Shown: piece after piece, positions 9,571 to 19,663 of the stretch
How the letters are laid out: every line of letters starts with the position of its first letter
Numbering within the stretch: position 1 is the stretch's first letter
Position numbers and translations under genes: made by a program
The notes under the pieces: generated by a model
Told to the model about the DNA's origin: nothing
The model's database searches: none
What the model saw: only the letters and a program-made list of their open reading frames with translations
Assembly (NCBI RefSeq): GCF_035621495.1
Contig: NZ_CP141821.1
Coordinates: forward strand, 1,020,760-1,084,759
Origin: Thermococcus sp. SY098
Lineage (GTDB): Archaea; Methanobacteriota_B; Thermococci; Thermococcales; Thermococcaceae
Reading direction: 5' to 3'
Length of the DNA: 64,000 bases

Positions 9571-10229
9571 CTCTTAGCACCCTCCACTATCTTCACTCCG
9601 CTCGATGTGCCGATTCTGTTTGCACCCGCCTTTATCATTTCTAAAGCCTGCTCGTATGTTCTGATGCCACCTGCTGCCTTAACTCCAAGTTTATCGCCTA
9701 CAACTCTTCTCATAAGCTTAACATCCTCTACTGTAGCTCCCCCAGTACCAAAACCCGTTGAGGTCTTTACAAAATCTGCTCCAGCTTCCATTGCCAGCTT
9801 ACATGCTATTTCCTTCTCTTCATCGGTTAGATAACAGGTCTCAATGATCACCTTGACTATAGCCCCTTTTTCGTGAGCAACTTTGACAACTTCTTCTATG
9901 TCTTTCCTAACATAATCGTAATCCCCGTCCTTCAGTGCCCCGATGTTTATGACCATATCAAGCTCATCTGCTCCATCTTCAAGGGCTTTCTTTGCCTCAA
10001 ATACTTTGACCTCCGTTGGTGTTGCCCCCAATGGGAATCCAATAACAGATGCCACTTTTATGTCCGTGCCTTTTAATGTCTCCTTTGCAAGCTTTACACG
10101 GTAGGGGTTAACGCAGACAGCATAAAAGCCGTACTTTTTGGCTTCCTCGCACAGTCTGATTATATCCTCCTTTGTTGCATAAGGCTTCAAATTGGTGTGA
10201 TCAATGTACTTGGCAATATCAATTTCCAT
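9567..10229 (-). CDS. deoC: Deoxyribose-phosphate aldolase
   Basis: The 220-residue class I aldolase cleaves 2-deoxyribose 5-phosphate to glyceraldehyde 3-phosphate and acetaldehyde. Visible motifs are [10 protein letters not shown], the Asp in [22 protein letters not shown], the Schiff-base Lys in [15 protein letters not shown] and [13 protein letters not shown] with a second active-site Lys. The length is normal for hyperthermophilic DERA. It is the promoter-proximal gene of a two-gene operon with the encapsulin-like protein downstream. Confidence 0.95.
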   Translation of the reverse strand: MEIDIAKYIDHTNLKPYATKEDIIRLCEEAKKYGFYAVCVNPYRVKLAKETLKGTDIKVASVIGFPLGATPTEVKVFEAKKALEDGADELDMVINIGALKDGDYDYVRKDIEEVVKVAHEKGAIVKVIIETCYLTDEEKEIACKLAMEAGADFVKTSTGFGTGGATVEDVKLMRRVVGDKLGVKAAGGIRTYEQALEMIKAGANRIGTSSGVKIVEGAKR

Positions 10230-10339
10230 TCACATCACCAAAAACTAAGTATTCTTATCATATATTTAGAACTTTTTCCTCAAAAATGGGTAGGTTAACC
10301 AGGAATTTGGAGAATACTAAAAACAAAAAGAAGAGCTCT

Positions 10340-11272
10340 TTACTTCTCCCCAACATCTTCTGAAGCTCTGATTCCATACTTTTTGTACAGCTTTCTTCCA
10401 ACCAGATAAAGCACTGCAAATGGAGATATTATTATCAGCAGGGCAAGAATACCCCTAATTATCATGATCAGTATTGTCACGGCTTGGTATATGGTCTTTC
10501 TAAAGTCTAAATCAATTTCGAACACAGGCTTTTCTTTGCTCTCTATTGTAATGTGATACGTTATATAATCCGTGACTTTCTCATAGTAATCCTTCTGGAG
10601 GTAGAGGTAATTCAGACGGGAGTTTATTTCGGAAATCCTGTATTCAATTCTTAAGAGATCATCGACATCTTTTGAAAGGTTGTAAAATTCCAAAAGCTTC
10701 TTTTTCTCAGCCTCAAGGCTCTCAATTTCAGCAAGAATCTGGTTGTATTTGCTTGTCACATCTTGAGTGTCCAAGCGCAGGCTTTTAATTTCATATTTCC
10801 TCAGAATCATTCCCACTTTATTCTCATTTTCTGCAGTATTTGGAATCCTGAATTCAAGATAATAGACAGTTCTGTCCTGCCCTCTTGTAAGACGTTCGGA
10901 AATTACGTATCCCCCCAGCGAGTAAATCTCAGCTTTTACTTCACTGGCAACCCTTTCCGGATTCTCATCTTGGATAACGACATAATAGTCCTTCTTCAGT
11001 CTTTGAATTCCTCCTCCAGTATTTTCATTATTTGTAATTCCCACTGAAGTTTGGGTAGCGGTTGGTCTTGTATAAGTTGGGGCATATGCCATCGTTTGTG
11101 TGGATGTAACCCTTTTAGCTTCAATATCCCAACTTTTTTCCTCGTAAAGCGGAGGCTGATACTCACTTCCAACCTTAAAAGAAGCCCCGCTATGAAAAAC
11201 CTTTGAGACAACAAACCCAGCGACGATTATCACAACAACCAAGAGAACTATCCCAATATTTCTTTTATCCAT
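10340..11272 (-). CDS. DUF4349-type membrane protein with coiled coil
   Basis: The 310-residue protein starts MDKRNIGIVLL after GGTGAGAG. It has an N-terminal membrane anchor (about residues 5-24), a Ser/Thr/Pro-rich linker, a folded extracytoplasmic domain (YYVVIQDENPERVASEV, YYLEFRIPNTAEN), a coiled coil (about 165-225), a second transmembrane segment near 265-290 and a short basic cytoplasmic tail. This order matches DUF4349 proteins of unknown function. An upstream palindrome is shared with the neighbouring cysteine-cluster gene. Confidence 0.78.
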   Translation of the reverse strand: MDKRNIGIVLLVVVIIVAGFVVSKVFHSGASFKVGSEYQPPLYEEKSWDIEAKRVTSTQTMAYAPTYTRPTATQTSVGITNNENTGGGIQRLKKDYYVVIQDENPERVASEVKAEIYSLGGYVISERLTRGQDRTVYYLEFRIPNTAENENKVGMILRKYEIKSLRLDTQDVTSKYNQILAEIESLEAEKKKLLEFYNLSKDVDDLLRIEYRISEINSRLNYLYLQKDYYEKVTDYITYHITIESKEKPVFEIDLDFRKTIYQAVTILIMIIRGILALLIIISPFAVLYLVGRKLYKKYGIRASEDVGEK

Positions 11273-11321
11273 AGCTCTCACCAAAAATATTACTCATGAT
11301 TACATTTAAGGGTTGTTAAAG

Positions 11322-11339
11322 CTTCAAAATGATTTGAAG
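11322..11339. promoter_or_regulatory. CTTCAAA-N4-TTTGAAG palindrome upstream of the DUF4349 gene
   Basis: Perfect seven-base arms flank ATGA. On the minus strand the site lies about ten bases upstream of a TATA-like CCTTAAATG near 11303-11311. The same dyad with the same flanks (AG before, TG after) occurs at 12623-12640 at a similar distance from the other gene's TATA element. The position upstream of TATA fits an activator site. Confidence 0.6.
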
Positions 11340-11351
11340 TGAAGGAAAAAG

Positions 11352-12569
11352 CTAATCCTTTCTCCTGAGAGGCAGAGGCAGTAAAATTCCCAACATTACA
11401 ATGCCGGTACCACAAATTTCACTGCCGGCATGACCTTCTGAAGTTGAGGGGACTTGAGTCGTTTCACTTTGTTGAGGTTTCCCAAGTTCAACTGTACCTT
11501 TTGGCAATTGGTATGTCATTGGCTTCCCAAGGCATTTTACAAGCTTAGCGTCTTTGCTTTCATAATAGGGAATCCATGCATATTTGCCATCTTTGGTTTC
11601 ATACCACCCTATATGGGAGTTGTAGCCGGCATAACCCCTCTTTGCAACTTTTACGATTTCTTCAATGTCTTCATCGCTTATCTTTAAAATTCCACCCTCT
11701 TTGAGCCATTCAATTTCAACTCTCAGCGCTTCTTTAAAGTTGAATGTGTATGGATTAACAACCCCCTCCGGCATGCTGGTAACCCTCTTTTCAAACTTTA
11801 TGTTCTCTAAAACACAGCTTATTCCCAAAACTGAAAACAGTTCCTTTATCTCAGCTCTTTTTTCCTTACTTAATTCTTTCTGCCCGTAAACTGCAATATA
11901 AACATCCGCTTGTGGCATCTTTATAACTCTACTCGGATCAATCCCATGCTCCTTAAGGCATTGTTCAAAAGCATCATTAGGCTTCCAACTGCACACACCA
12001 CTCACACAGCCGCAACTTGTAAGCTTCAAACAGTCATACCAGTCTCTATAAACACAAATTGAGACTACTTTTGTTGCGTTTTCTCTATTTGTGCATATTT
12101 CCCCAGAGCAACCTCCAGTGGAACAGTCAGAATCTTTTGAGCACTCTCTTCCTTTTTGAGGAGTTATTTGAACCAGAATGTTATCTTTCCTAAAGGCATA
12201 TTTTCCTTCAACCTCCCATCCAAGCTCCTTAGCTTTCTCGATGCTGTTTTCTGGGAACATTATCGGAGTTGTGAACTTCGCAGAGAGAACAGTTGAGTTC
12301 CAGCTTTTTACTGGGATTTCAATTCTTAAATGAAGTCCTTTGTCTTCCCAAAGCATAACAGCAACCCTTTCGTCGTAATGAGAACGGTAAATTAGTCTTC
12401 CATCTTCAATTAAGACATTTTTGGCATTCTTAAGCGGCTCAAGATTGTAGGTAATTCCAGGCTTGTTGAAATAAACCTCTACAGCCAAGTTATCAGTTGG
12501 GCTAAAGCATGCCTGAGCAAAGGGGAGCAATGCTAAGATTAAAATAAAAGCCACGGCATATCTTTTCAC
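11352..12569 (-). CDS. Exported eight-cysteine-cluster protein with CGP-CTERM-like tail
   Basis: The 405-residue protein has a signal peptide ending near FAQACF, an extracellular domain, a cysteine cluster at about residues 140-205 (ECSKDSDCSTGGCSGEICT and CVYRDWYDCLKLTSCGC), a Ser/Thr-rich linker, and a tail of ICGTG, a hydrophobic stretch and LRRKD. The tail follows the CGP-CTERM sorting and anchoring signal of Thermococcaceae, but with CGTG in place of CGPG. AGGTG fits GTG 12569 better than GTG 12578. Its function is unknown; it is likely membrane-tethered outside the cell. Confidence 0.78.
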   Translation of the reverse strand: MKRYAVAFILILALLPFAQACFSPTDNLAVEVYFNKPGITYNLEPLKNAKNVLIEDGRLIYRSHYDERVAVMLWEDKGLHLRIEIPVKSWNSTVLSAKFTTPIMFPENSIEKAKELGWEVEGKYAFRKDNILVQITPQKGRECSKDSDCSTGGCSGEICTNRENATKVVSICVYRDWYDCLKLTSCGCVSGVCSWKPNDAFEQCLKEHGIDPSRVIKMPQADVYIAVYGQKELSKEKRAEIKELFSVLGISCVLENIKFEKRVTSMPEGVVNPYTFNFKEALRVEIEWLKEGGILKISDEDIEEIVKVAKRGYAGYNSHIGWYETKDGKYAWIPYYESKDAKLVKCLGKPMTYQLPKGTVELGKPQQSETTQVPSTSEGHAGSEICGTGIVMLGILLPLPLRRKD

Positions 12570-12622
12570 AATGCTCACCTATTTTTAACCATCGCTCTCA
12601 AAGTATTTATCTTTGCTCATAG

Positions 12623-12640
12623 CTTCAAACCAGTTTGAAG
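12623..12640. promoter_or_regulatory. CTTCAAA-N4-TTTGAAG palindrome between the divergent cysteine-cluster and enolase promoters
   Basis: CTTCAAAC, CA, GTTTGAAG form an 18-base perfect dyad. Minus-strand TATA-like ATAAATACTT lies near 12601-12610 and a plus-strand TTTAAG element near 12650, so the site sits just upstream of both. It is the second copy of the dyad at 11322-11339. Confidence 0.6.
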
Positions 12641-12669
12641 TGCAAAAGCTTTAAGTCTTAAAGATCAAC

Positions 12670-12684
12670 ATCACTCGAGGTGAT
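12670..12684. promoter_or_regulatory. Possible Thermococcales glycolytic motif (Tgr/TrmBL1 site)
   Basis: ATCAC, TCGAG, GTGAT matches the core of the TGM consensus TATCAC-N5-GTGATA at ten of twelve informative positions including the outer bases C and T. It lies just upstream of the enolase ATG, close to the expected transcription start, where Tgr represses glycolytic genes. The right half coincides with the ribosome-binding site GAGGTGAT, so part of the match may be forced by translation signals. Confidence 0.4.
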
Positions 12685-12688
12685 TGAG

Positions 12689-13981
12689 ATGGAGAACCCG
12701 TTTGAAATTACTGCAATTGTAGCAAGGGAGATCTTGGACTCAAGAGGGAACCCAACAGTAGAAGTAGATGTCTACACCCCAGTTGCCATGGGGAGGGCTG
12801 CTGTACCAAGTGGGGCATCAACAGGAACTCATGAAGCCTTAGAGCTTAGAGACGGTGGAAAGAGATTCCACGGAAAAGGAGTTAGGAGAGCTGTTGAGAA
12901 CATCAACAAGATCATTGCCCCAGAGCTCATAGGCATGGATGTAACACTGCAGAGAGACATAGACATGCTTATGATTGAGCTTGATGGAACCGAGAATAAG
13001 TCAAACCTTGGAGCAAACGCTATTTTGGGAGTTTCGTTAGCAGTTGCCAAGGCAGCAGCAAACACCTTAGGTTTGCCGCTTTACCAGTACATCGGTGGAA
13101 CTAACGCTTATGTGCTCCCAGTTCCAATGAGCAACGTCATCAACGGTGGAGTTCATGCCGGAAACGACCTTGACTTCCAGGAGTTCATGATAATGCCCGT
13201 CGGTGCTAAGAGCTTTAAAGAAGGCATTCAGATGATCAGCGAAACATACCACACGCTCAAAAAGATTCTCGTGGAGAAATACGGAAAGTTGGCAGTTAAC
13301 GTTGGTGACGAAGGCGGATTTGCGCCGCCAATGAAGGAAGTTACAGAGCCACTGGAAGCTCTCGTCAGGGCAATTGAAGAGACCGGATACAAAGTTGGAG
13401 ATGAAATCGCATTTGCATTAGATGCTGCATCAAGCGAGTTCTACAACGCTGAAAAGGATAGATACATCGTTGGAGGCAAAGAATACACAAGGGAGGAGCT
13501 CATTGACCTTTACAAAGAATTAGTCAGCACTTATCCAATAGTCTCAATTGAGGACCCAATGCATGAGGAAGACTTTGAGGGTTTTGCAATGGTAACAAGA
13601 GAGCTTGGAAAGAAGATACAGATCGTTGGCGACGACATCTTTGTTACAAACGTGAAGAGGCTAAAGAAGGGCATTGAAATGGGAGCAGCTAATGCTCTGC
13701 TCTTAAAAGTCAACCAGATTGGAACCTTAAGTGAAGCAATCGATGCAGCTTACTTAGCTTTCAGAGCTGGTTACGGAGTTGTTGTTTCACACCGTTCCGG
13801 AGAAACCGAAGATGCAACAATTGCAGACTTAGCGGTAGCAATAAACGCTGGGCAGATTAAGACGGGTGCCCCAGCAAGGAGCGACAGAAACGCAAAGTAC
13901 AACCAGCTCATCAGGATTGAGGAAGAGCTTGAAGGCATTGCATTCTATCCCGGAAAGAAGTTCCGGAACCCTCTCCTATGA
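12689..13981 (+). CDS. eno: Enolase
   Basis: The 430-residue enzyme interconverts 2-phosphoglycerate and phosphoenolpyruvate. Motifs include [44 protein letters not shown], the metal ligands in [10 protein letters not shown] and VGDDIFVTN, the catalytic Lys in [11 protein letters not shown] and [18 protein letters not shown] places the start at ATG 12689; an in-frame GTG at 12680 lies inside the ribosome site. It is monocistronic, with the CRISPR leader directly downstream. Confidence 0.97.
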   Translation: MENPFEITAIVAREILDSRGNPTVEVDVYTPVAMGRAAVPSGASTGTHEALELRDGGKRFHGKGVRRAVENINKIIAPELIGMDVTLQRDIDMLMIELDGTENKSNLGANAILGVSLAVAKAAANTLGLPLYQYIGGTNAYVLPVPMSNVINGGVHAGNDLDFQEFMIMPVGAKSFKEGIQMISETYHTLKKILVEKYGKLAVNVGDEGGFAPPMKEVTEPLEALVRAIEETGYKVGDEIAFALDAASSEFYNAEKDRYIVGGKEYTREELIDLYKELVSTYPIVSIEDPMHEEDFEGFAMVTRELGKKIQIVGDDIFVTNVKRLKKGIEMGAANALLLKVNQIGTLSEAIDAAYLAFRAGYGVVVSHRSGETEDATIADLAVAINAGQIKTGAPARSDRNAKYNQLIRIEEELEGIAFYPGKKFRNPLL

Positions 13982-14484
13982 GTTCTCTTTCTTAATTTTG
14001 TCGAAGAGTTTTCGGTTCCTATTTATTTTGCTCTTTCTGTAATTTTCAGCTGTAAAAAAATGTTAATTGTAAAACAGCAGCTTATGAGTTCTTTGGGTGC
14101 TTTTAGTTATTGTTTGTTAGAAAATTACGTCATGTTGCAAATTTTATCGAGATTGTAACGTTTTGGATGTGTGCATTTGGATTTGAGGTTTTCGAGAGGT
14201 TCTTTGGTATGTCTTCCCGATGGAAAGTTGACCATTTTTAGTTTAGAAGAGTTTAAGGTCAAATTTTTAAAATTGGGAGTTTAATTGAGTGTTGGAAGTC
14301 CTTTGAACATTCTTGTACTCTGGTAAATCAGGGCAAATTGTGGAATAATTTTGCCATGAAAAAGCGATAATAACATTCAAATCTAAGGCTTATCTTGGCT
14401 TTGTTATTGTCCCTTTGGAGAAGAGCTTTTATAATTCAAGCGTTTTTATAGTCTTATTGGGGAAATAAGGCAAAATTGCGCCCT
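13982..14484 (+). promoter_or_regulatory. CRISPR leader
   Basis: This 503-base AT-rich stretch without a convincing gene separates enolase from the first repeat. GCTTTTATAATT at 14425-14436 is a TATA-like element that would start a transcript about 30 bases before the first repeat. Long homopolymeric runs and the lack of conserved reading frames are typical of Thermococcales leaders. The degenerate repeat at the far end of the array agrees with the leader lying on this side. Confidence 0.75.
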
Positions 14485-17037
14485 GTTCCAATAAGACTTT
14501 AGAAGAATTGAAAGGTACATACGAGCCTCTACCCTTTTGCCGCTGTCATGCAGTTCCAATAAGACTTTAGAAGAATTGAAAGATACACAAGACCAGTAGC
14601 AACCTGCTTGGGCCTCTCAACCTGGGGTTCCAATAAGACTTTAGAAGAATTGAAAGTGCAGTGATTGAGGTTGCTTGCATGGGAAAGATGTGTTCCAATA
14701 AGACTTTAGAAGAATTGAAAGCAAACTCTGAAATGCCATTCCTTGAACGCTTCACTTTTCCAGTTCCAATAAGACTTTAGAAGAATTGAAAGGCACTAAG
14801 CACTTGTTGAATAATTTGTATATTGTAAGTTCCAATAAGACTTTAGAAGAATTGAAAGCAAGCAATGGCTGGAACACTTCATGTCTATAGCAATAAGTTC
14901 CAATAAGACTTTAGAAGAATTGAAAGATCAATTTCTTGTTCTTGGATTCCTGCAAAGATGGCTGTTCCAATAAGACTTTAGAAGAATTGAAAGTGATTCT
15001 CGGGTGAAATTATTGTTTTACAGAATTGTGTTCCAATAAGACTTTAGAAGAATTGAAAGCAAAACTGAGTTGGTACATTACCGAGGCTTATATTGGGGGT
15101 TCCAATAAGACTTTAGAAGAATTGAAAGGCAAGTGCCTTGCACTGATGAAACACTCAAAAACTTGGTTCCAATAAGACTTTAGAAGAATTGAAAGTGCTT
15201 TTGTGAGAGTGCTTTGTTTACTTCATATCTCAGTTCCAATAAGACTTTAGAAGAATTGAAAGTTTGCATCTATCCCAATGTTGTCCGAAATCGTTATGCT
15301 TGTTCCAATAAGACTTTAGAAGAATTGAAAGTTTAAGATTAATGTGAACCAAGCGGACATAGTGCTACCCGGTTCCAATAAGACTTTAGAAGAATTGAAA
15401 GTCTGCTGTTATGGCGTAGAACAAGACAATGTGATCAATGTTCCAATAAGACTTTAGAAGAATTGAAAGAAATATCTCAAATTAACCGGGAACGCTCCGC
15501 TTGAATGTTCCAATAAGACTTTAGAAGAATTGAAAGATGCTAAGAGCATGGATCAAAGGACACTACGGCATAGTGTTCCAATAAGACTTTAGAAGAATTG
15601 AAAGGTATAGACAATCCATTAGTTAATACAGATTTACCAGGTTCCAATAAGACTTTAGAAGAATTGAAAGTTTACTATAACTCCAAAATCACTTATATTT
15701 ACTGAGTTCCAATAAGACTTTAGAAGAATTGAAAGACTTGAACAACTCCCTCTCATCAACAACCCTCATACCCGTTCCAATAAGACTTTAGAAGAATTGA
15801 AAGAAGCCAACCTTGACTTAGCAACGCCAGGATCACCAGGTTCCAATAAGACTTTAGAAGAATTGAAAGAGTGAATAGAGCAATTCAGAATGCAAAATTC
15901 AGTTATTCTCGTTCCAATAAGACTTTAGAAGAATTGAAAGAGGTGTTAGGAATATTCATATCCTCAAGGATTGGACGTGTTCCAATAAGACTTTAGAAGA
16001 ATTGAAAGTATTCAAGAGCATGAAGCTCAACTAAGGGTCATAGCAAGTTCCAATAAGACTTTAGAAGAATTGAAAGTCTCCCGACTTATTGTCAAAGACT
16101 CTAAGCTTTATTTTCTGTCTGAGTTCCAATAAGACTTTAGAAGAATTGAAAGGTTGCAAGCTTTGCAGGACTTGTCATTGGGATTCTCTAGTTCCAATAA
16201 GACTTTAGAAGAATTGAAAGTCGTATTTGAAGTTAAGAGGTGATCAAAATGGAGGAGTTCCAATAAGACTTTAGAAGAATTGAAAGTTTTTTTCACACCC
16301 CCACGCTAACTTTTCCCAAAATGCTTAGGTTCCAATAAGACTTTAGAAGAATTGAAAGAACAAAAATTGCGTTAAAGTAAGCCGTGTCTAATGAGCGTTC
16401 CAATAAGACTTTAGAAGAATTGAAAGCGGACTTGATTACTCTTTCTTTTTATCTTATTATACATGTTCCAATAAGACTTTAGAAGAATTGAAAGATTTCA
16501 GATGCCTGTATGGTTACAGACGTGGTTAAAGGTTCCAATAAGACTTTAGAAGAATTGAAAGGTTTTTGAGCTAAGCAGATATGAGCAGTTTTTCAGTGAG
16601 TTCCAATAAGACTTTAGAAGAATTGAAAGGATTTCCTTTCCATCTTCCGTTATAGCGTAGATTTCAAGGTTCCAATAAGACTTTAGAAGAATTGAAAGTC
16701 AGCTCGTCTAATATTTCTTTAACTCTATTTTCAATGGTTCCAATAAGACTTTAGAAGAATTGAAAGTTGCAACTTGTATATTCAAATAACACAGATGCAG
16801 ACCAGTTCCAATAAGACTTTAGAAGAATTGAAAGAATTCTTGTTTCGTTTCTTTCTTCAAAAACTCTGTCTGTTCCAATAAGACTTTAGAAGAATTGAAA
16901 GCAAGCTCTGAGGATGAGGCTTTAGTCCTCCTTCCAGCAGTTCCAATAAGACTTTAGAAGAATTGAAAGTCATGTATTTTGAGATATTTTTACAATTTGA
17001 AAGATCAGTTCCAATAAGACTCTAAGAGAATTGAAAG
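14485..17037 (+). CRISPR. CRISPR array, 38 repeats and 37 spacers
   Basis: The 30-base repeat begins GTTCCAATAAGACTTTAG and ends AATTGAAAG. I counted 38 copies, the first at 14485 and the last at 17008, with spacers of 35-46 bases (mostly 36-39). The first 37 copies read identical by eye; the last has three substitutions (positions 15, 18 and 19), marking the leader-distal end. The repeat belongs to the family used by type I and III systems in Thermococcales. No cas gene lies in this window, so the array depends on Cas proteins encoded elsewhere. Confidence 0.99.
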
Positions 17038-17175
17038 CATGTTGAAGATCTTTAAGAGAACTTTTGTGCCCAGTAGAAAAGACTAAACTGTTCTCAGGTA
17101 TTAACAGAAAATGGAGAAAACCTTAAAGCTTTTTAGTGTGCAACATATGAAATAAAACCCACCGGAGGGATGGCA

Positions 17176-18054
17176 ATGTTTGACGTAGTTGCAATAGGAA
17201 ACCTCAACTACGACATAATAATGCTCGTTGACCGCTTTCCAGAATTCCATGAAAAGATTCCAGCTAAAGACGCCCACTTTGGACTTGGGGGAGCGGCAGG
17301 AAACACAGCAACGTGGTTAGCCAATATGGGCCTTAGAGTGGGATTCATAGGGGCTGTAGGAAAAGACGAAATTGGAGAAGCACACATAAACTTCTTCAAA
17401 AGGATTGGTATTGACACTAAGGGAATAAAAATTGTTGATGTTCCTTCAGGTGTCGCCGTGGCGATAATAAAGGGCGAAGATAAGAGGATCGTAAAATACT
17501 TAGGAGCCAACAAATACAGAGAGCTTGACTATGAATACCTATCCAAAACAAAACACATTCACCTTTCTTCAAATCCAGAAAAGCTCATAGTTGATGCAGT
17601 AAACTTCGCCCACAGACATGGAATTACAGTCTCACTCGACATTGGGGAGGCAAAAATCCCAGAAGAAATCGAGGAAAAAATAACGTATCTTCTCATGAAC
17701 GAGGACGAATTTAAGAGGAAATTCGGGAGCCTGGGTGAAATCAGTGAGGTCAAAGCCAAAAATGTGATTGTAACACTGAACGGAGGGGGGGCATTGGTAA
17801 GGGACGAAAAAGGAAACATATTTGAGGTCAAAGGGCTCAGCGCTGAAGTCGTTGATTCCACCGGAGCGGGAGACTCCTTTGATGCTGGGCTCATTTATGG
17901 AGTTCTCAAAGGCTGGAGTTTGAGAGATGCCGCAAAGCTTGGAATGCTCCTGGCTTATCTCACCGTTCAGAAAGTTGGTGCAAGAAGTGCAGTAATTCCC
18001 CTTGAAGAGATAAAAAAGAGAGCAGAGGAGCTAAATCTCAACCTGCCTTTTTAA
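17176..18054 (+). CDS. PfkB-family carbohydrate/nucleoside kinase
   Basis: The 292-residue kinase has the N-terminal ribokinase pattern [32 protein letters not shown], and the C-terminal signature [16 protein letters not shown] with the catalytic Asp. The substrate is uncertain. Related Thermococcus enzymes include an ADP-dependent ribose-1-phosphate kinase and a cytidine kinase, both of the pentose bisphosphate nucleoside pathway, and either is possible. GGAGGG at 17164-17169 is better spaced for ATG 17176 than for ATG 17170. It follows the array end by about 140 bases. Confidence 0.88.
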   Translation: MFDVVAIGNLNYDIIMLVDRFPEFHEKIPAKDAHFGLGGAAGNTATWLANMGLRVGFIGAVGKDEIGEAHINFFKRIGIDTKGIKIVDVPSGVAVAIIKGEDKRIVKYLGANKYRELDYEYLSKTKHIHLSSNPEKLIVDAVNFAHRHGITVSLDIGEAKIPEEIEEKITYLLMNEDEFKRKFGSLGEISEVKAKNVIVTLNGGGALVRDEKGNIFEVKGLSAEVVDSTGAGDSFDAGLIYGVLKGWSLRDAAKLGMLLAYLTVQKVGARSAVIPLEEIKKRAEELNLNLPF

Positions 18055-18872
18055 TAGCTTTTTAACCCAACTATTCTTGCCTGCTTTTCACTCCATTTAT
18101 ACACAAGATAGCCAAAAAGAGCATATATCGTTGAAATAAAAAGGAGATAACCAATCTCATTAATTGAATTTGAATATCCAAAAGCAACAACTTTTCTCAC
18201 AGCTTCACTCGTTGGAGCATATGGCATTGCCTTAGCCAAGAGCTGGAGGGGCTCGGGAAGAATTTTTATCGGATACATTGCTCCGCTTAGGGCAAAAACA
18301 AGCATTTCTAAGATGTTTATAAAAGGTCCAGGATCCCTTAAGTAGAGCACAATTCCAGCAGCCGTCATTCCGAAGCCAATCATCCCCACTGTCCCAAGGA
18401 GAAGAACCGGTATGCCCTTGAAAAAACCAGCAGAATTGATATGAACATCAAACACAATCACAAAGAGCGGAATGTAAACTGCCATATAAACGAACGATAA
18501 GAAAATTCTAACCAAAACATTGCCCAGAAAGAATGTTATTCTTCTCATTGGAGCCGCAAAGGAATATTCGAGAGTTCCGGCATAGAGCTCATCAACAACA
18601 CTCCACACAAAGCCGCTCATGAAGGTTAAGCCAAAGCCAAGAACCATGAAGCCCAAGACAGCAAAAGTCAAGTAGTCAGAATAACCCGTCATTCGCTGTA
18701 AAGCTGGTGAGTTTCTCTGTCCCGTTAGTCCAATTCCTATTAGCAACGCCTGTCCCACAAAGAAGAACCCAAGCATTATATCGCTGATCATCCACAGCTT
18801 ATAGCTCAAAAAGATTCGCCAGCTCTTAACTGCAACTCCGTAGAGCGCTCTAAGCTCTTCAGTAACCGCCAT
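18051..18872 (-). CDS. ABC-2 type transporter permease
   Basis: The 273-residue protein has six predicted membrane segments and the ABC-2 layout: a cytoplasmic N-terminus, [14 protein letters not shown] as coupling region, and the late signature [28 protein letters not shown]. It is the third gene of an exporter operon and overlaps the preceding permease by 14 bases. It probably forms a heterodimer with that permease. The exported substrate is unknown; DrrAB/NatAB-like systems export drugs, lipids or ions. Confidence 0.88.
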   Translation of the reverse strand: MAVTEELRALYGVAVKSWRIFLSYKLWMISDIMLGFFFVGQALLIGIGLTGQRNSPALQRMTGYSDYLTFAVLGFMVLGFGLTFMSGFVWSVVDELYAGTLEYSFAAPMRRITFFLGNVLVRIFLSFVYMAVYIPLFVIVFDVHINSAGFFKGIPVLLLGTVGMIGFGMTAAGIVLYLRDPGPFINILEMLVFALSGAMYPIKILPEPLQLLAKAMPYAPTSEAVRKVVAFGYSNSINEIGYLLFISTIYALFGYLVYKWSEKQARIVGLKSY

Positions 18873-19662
18873 AACCCATCACCCTTGTTATTCCTTCAGC
18901 CCACTTAAAAAGAGCATAACCAATTAACCAGTACACAATGACCAAAAGAAGAAGCCACTCTACTGAGGGTGTTATCTCCGCATAGGTTTTCCCAATGAAA
19001 ATTGCCCTAATGGCATTTACTGAATGGGTTAGAGGGAGAATATTTGAAAACTCTATTACCGCTTTGGGCATTACCTTGAGCGGAAAGAACACTCCTGAGA
19101 AGAAAAGCATTGCAAATTCAAAGATCTGAGCAAGAGGCCCTATGTGTTTGAGCATCATTACCAATCCGGCGAAAACAAAGCCAAAGCCCAAGAAGGCTAA
19201 AAAAGAAAGTAATAAAACGGGTAAAGACTTCAGCAAAATTGAAAATGTTAAAGAAATATTGAATATCAAAACTCCAAATGCAAAGACTACCATCATCAAA
19301 ACCGAATCCATGAGAAGCCAGCTCAAAGCCAAGCCAAGCAAAAGCTCGATGATTCTTACTGGAGCAGCTATGTTGGTTTCAAAAGTTCCTCTCTGGAGCT
19401 CTCTTCTAATTCCCCAAACGTAAGCTTCCATTGGAGAAACAGAAAGCCACCACAGAACGTATCCCACCAGTGCATAAGTTGGGTAGTCTCCAATTCCAGT
19501 TGAAGATGCTAAAAGCTGAGAATACCTACCACCAAGAACAGCCTGCCCAAAGAAAACAAACTGAAGAAGAAAAACAATACCAACTAAGACTGCACTGAAA
19601 ACCCTTAATGGGTAGCGGAAGAACATTCTAAGCTCTTTCTCAATTATCGCAAGTAAAGGCAT
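18859..19662 (-). CDS. ABC-2 type transporter permease
   Basis: The 267-residue membrane protein is a paralogue of its downstream neighbour: the coupling region RGTFETNIAAPVRI and the late FFSGVFFPLKVMPKAVIEFSNILPLTH occur in the same places. It starts one base after the stop of the ATPase gene, which implies strict co-translation. With the ATPase and second permease it forms a complete exporter. Confidence 0.88.
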   Translation of the reverse strand: MPLLAIIEKELRMFFRYPLRVFSAVLVGIVFLLQFVFFGQAVLGGRYSQLLASSTGIGDYPTYALVGYVLWWLSVSPMEAYVWGIRRELQRGTFETNIAAPVRIIELLLGLALSWLLMDSVLMMVVFAFGVLIFNISLTFSILLKSLPVLLLSFLAFLGFGFVFAGLVMMLKHIGPLAQIFEFAMLFFSGVFFPLKVMPKAVIEFSNILPLTHSVNAIRAIFIGKTYAEITPSVEWLLLLVIVYWLIGYALFKWAEGITRVMGYGGY

Positions 19663-19663
19663 T

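Noticed and set aside
14567-16296. Short minus-strand frames within the CRISPR array
   Set aside because: They repeat the same peptide from the repeat unit and carry no gene signals.
16971-17007. Repeat-like end (AATTTGAAAG) inside the last spacer
   Set aside because: Only about nine bases resemble the repeat end and the rest of the repeat is missing; spacing of flanking repeats is normal, so it is an ordinary spacer.
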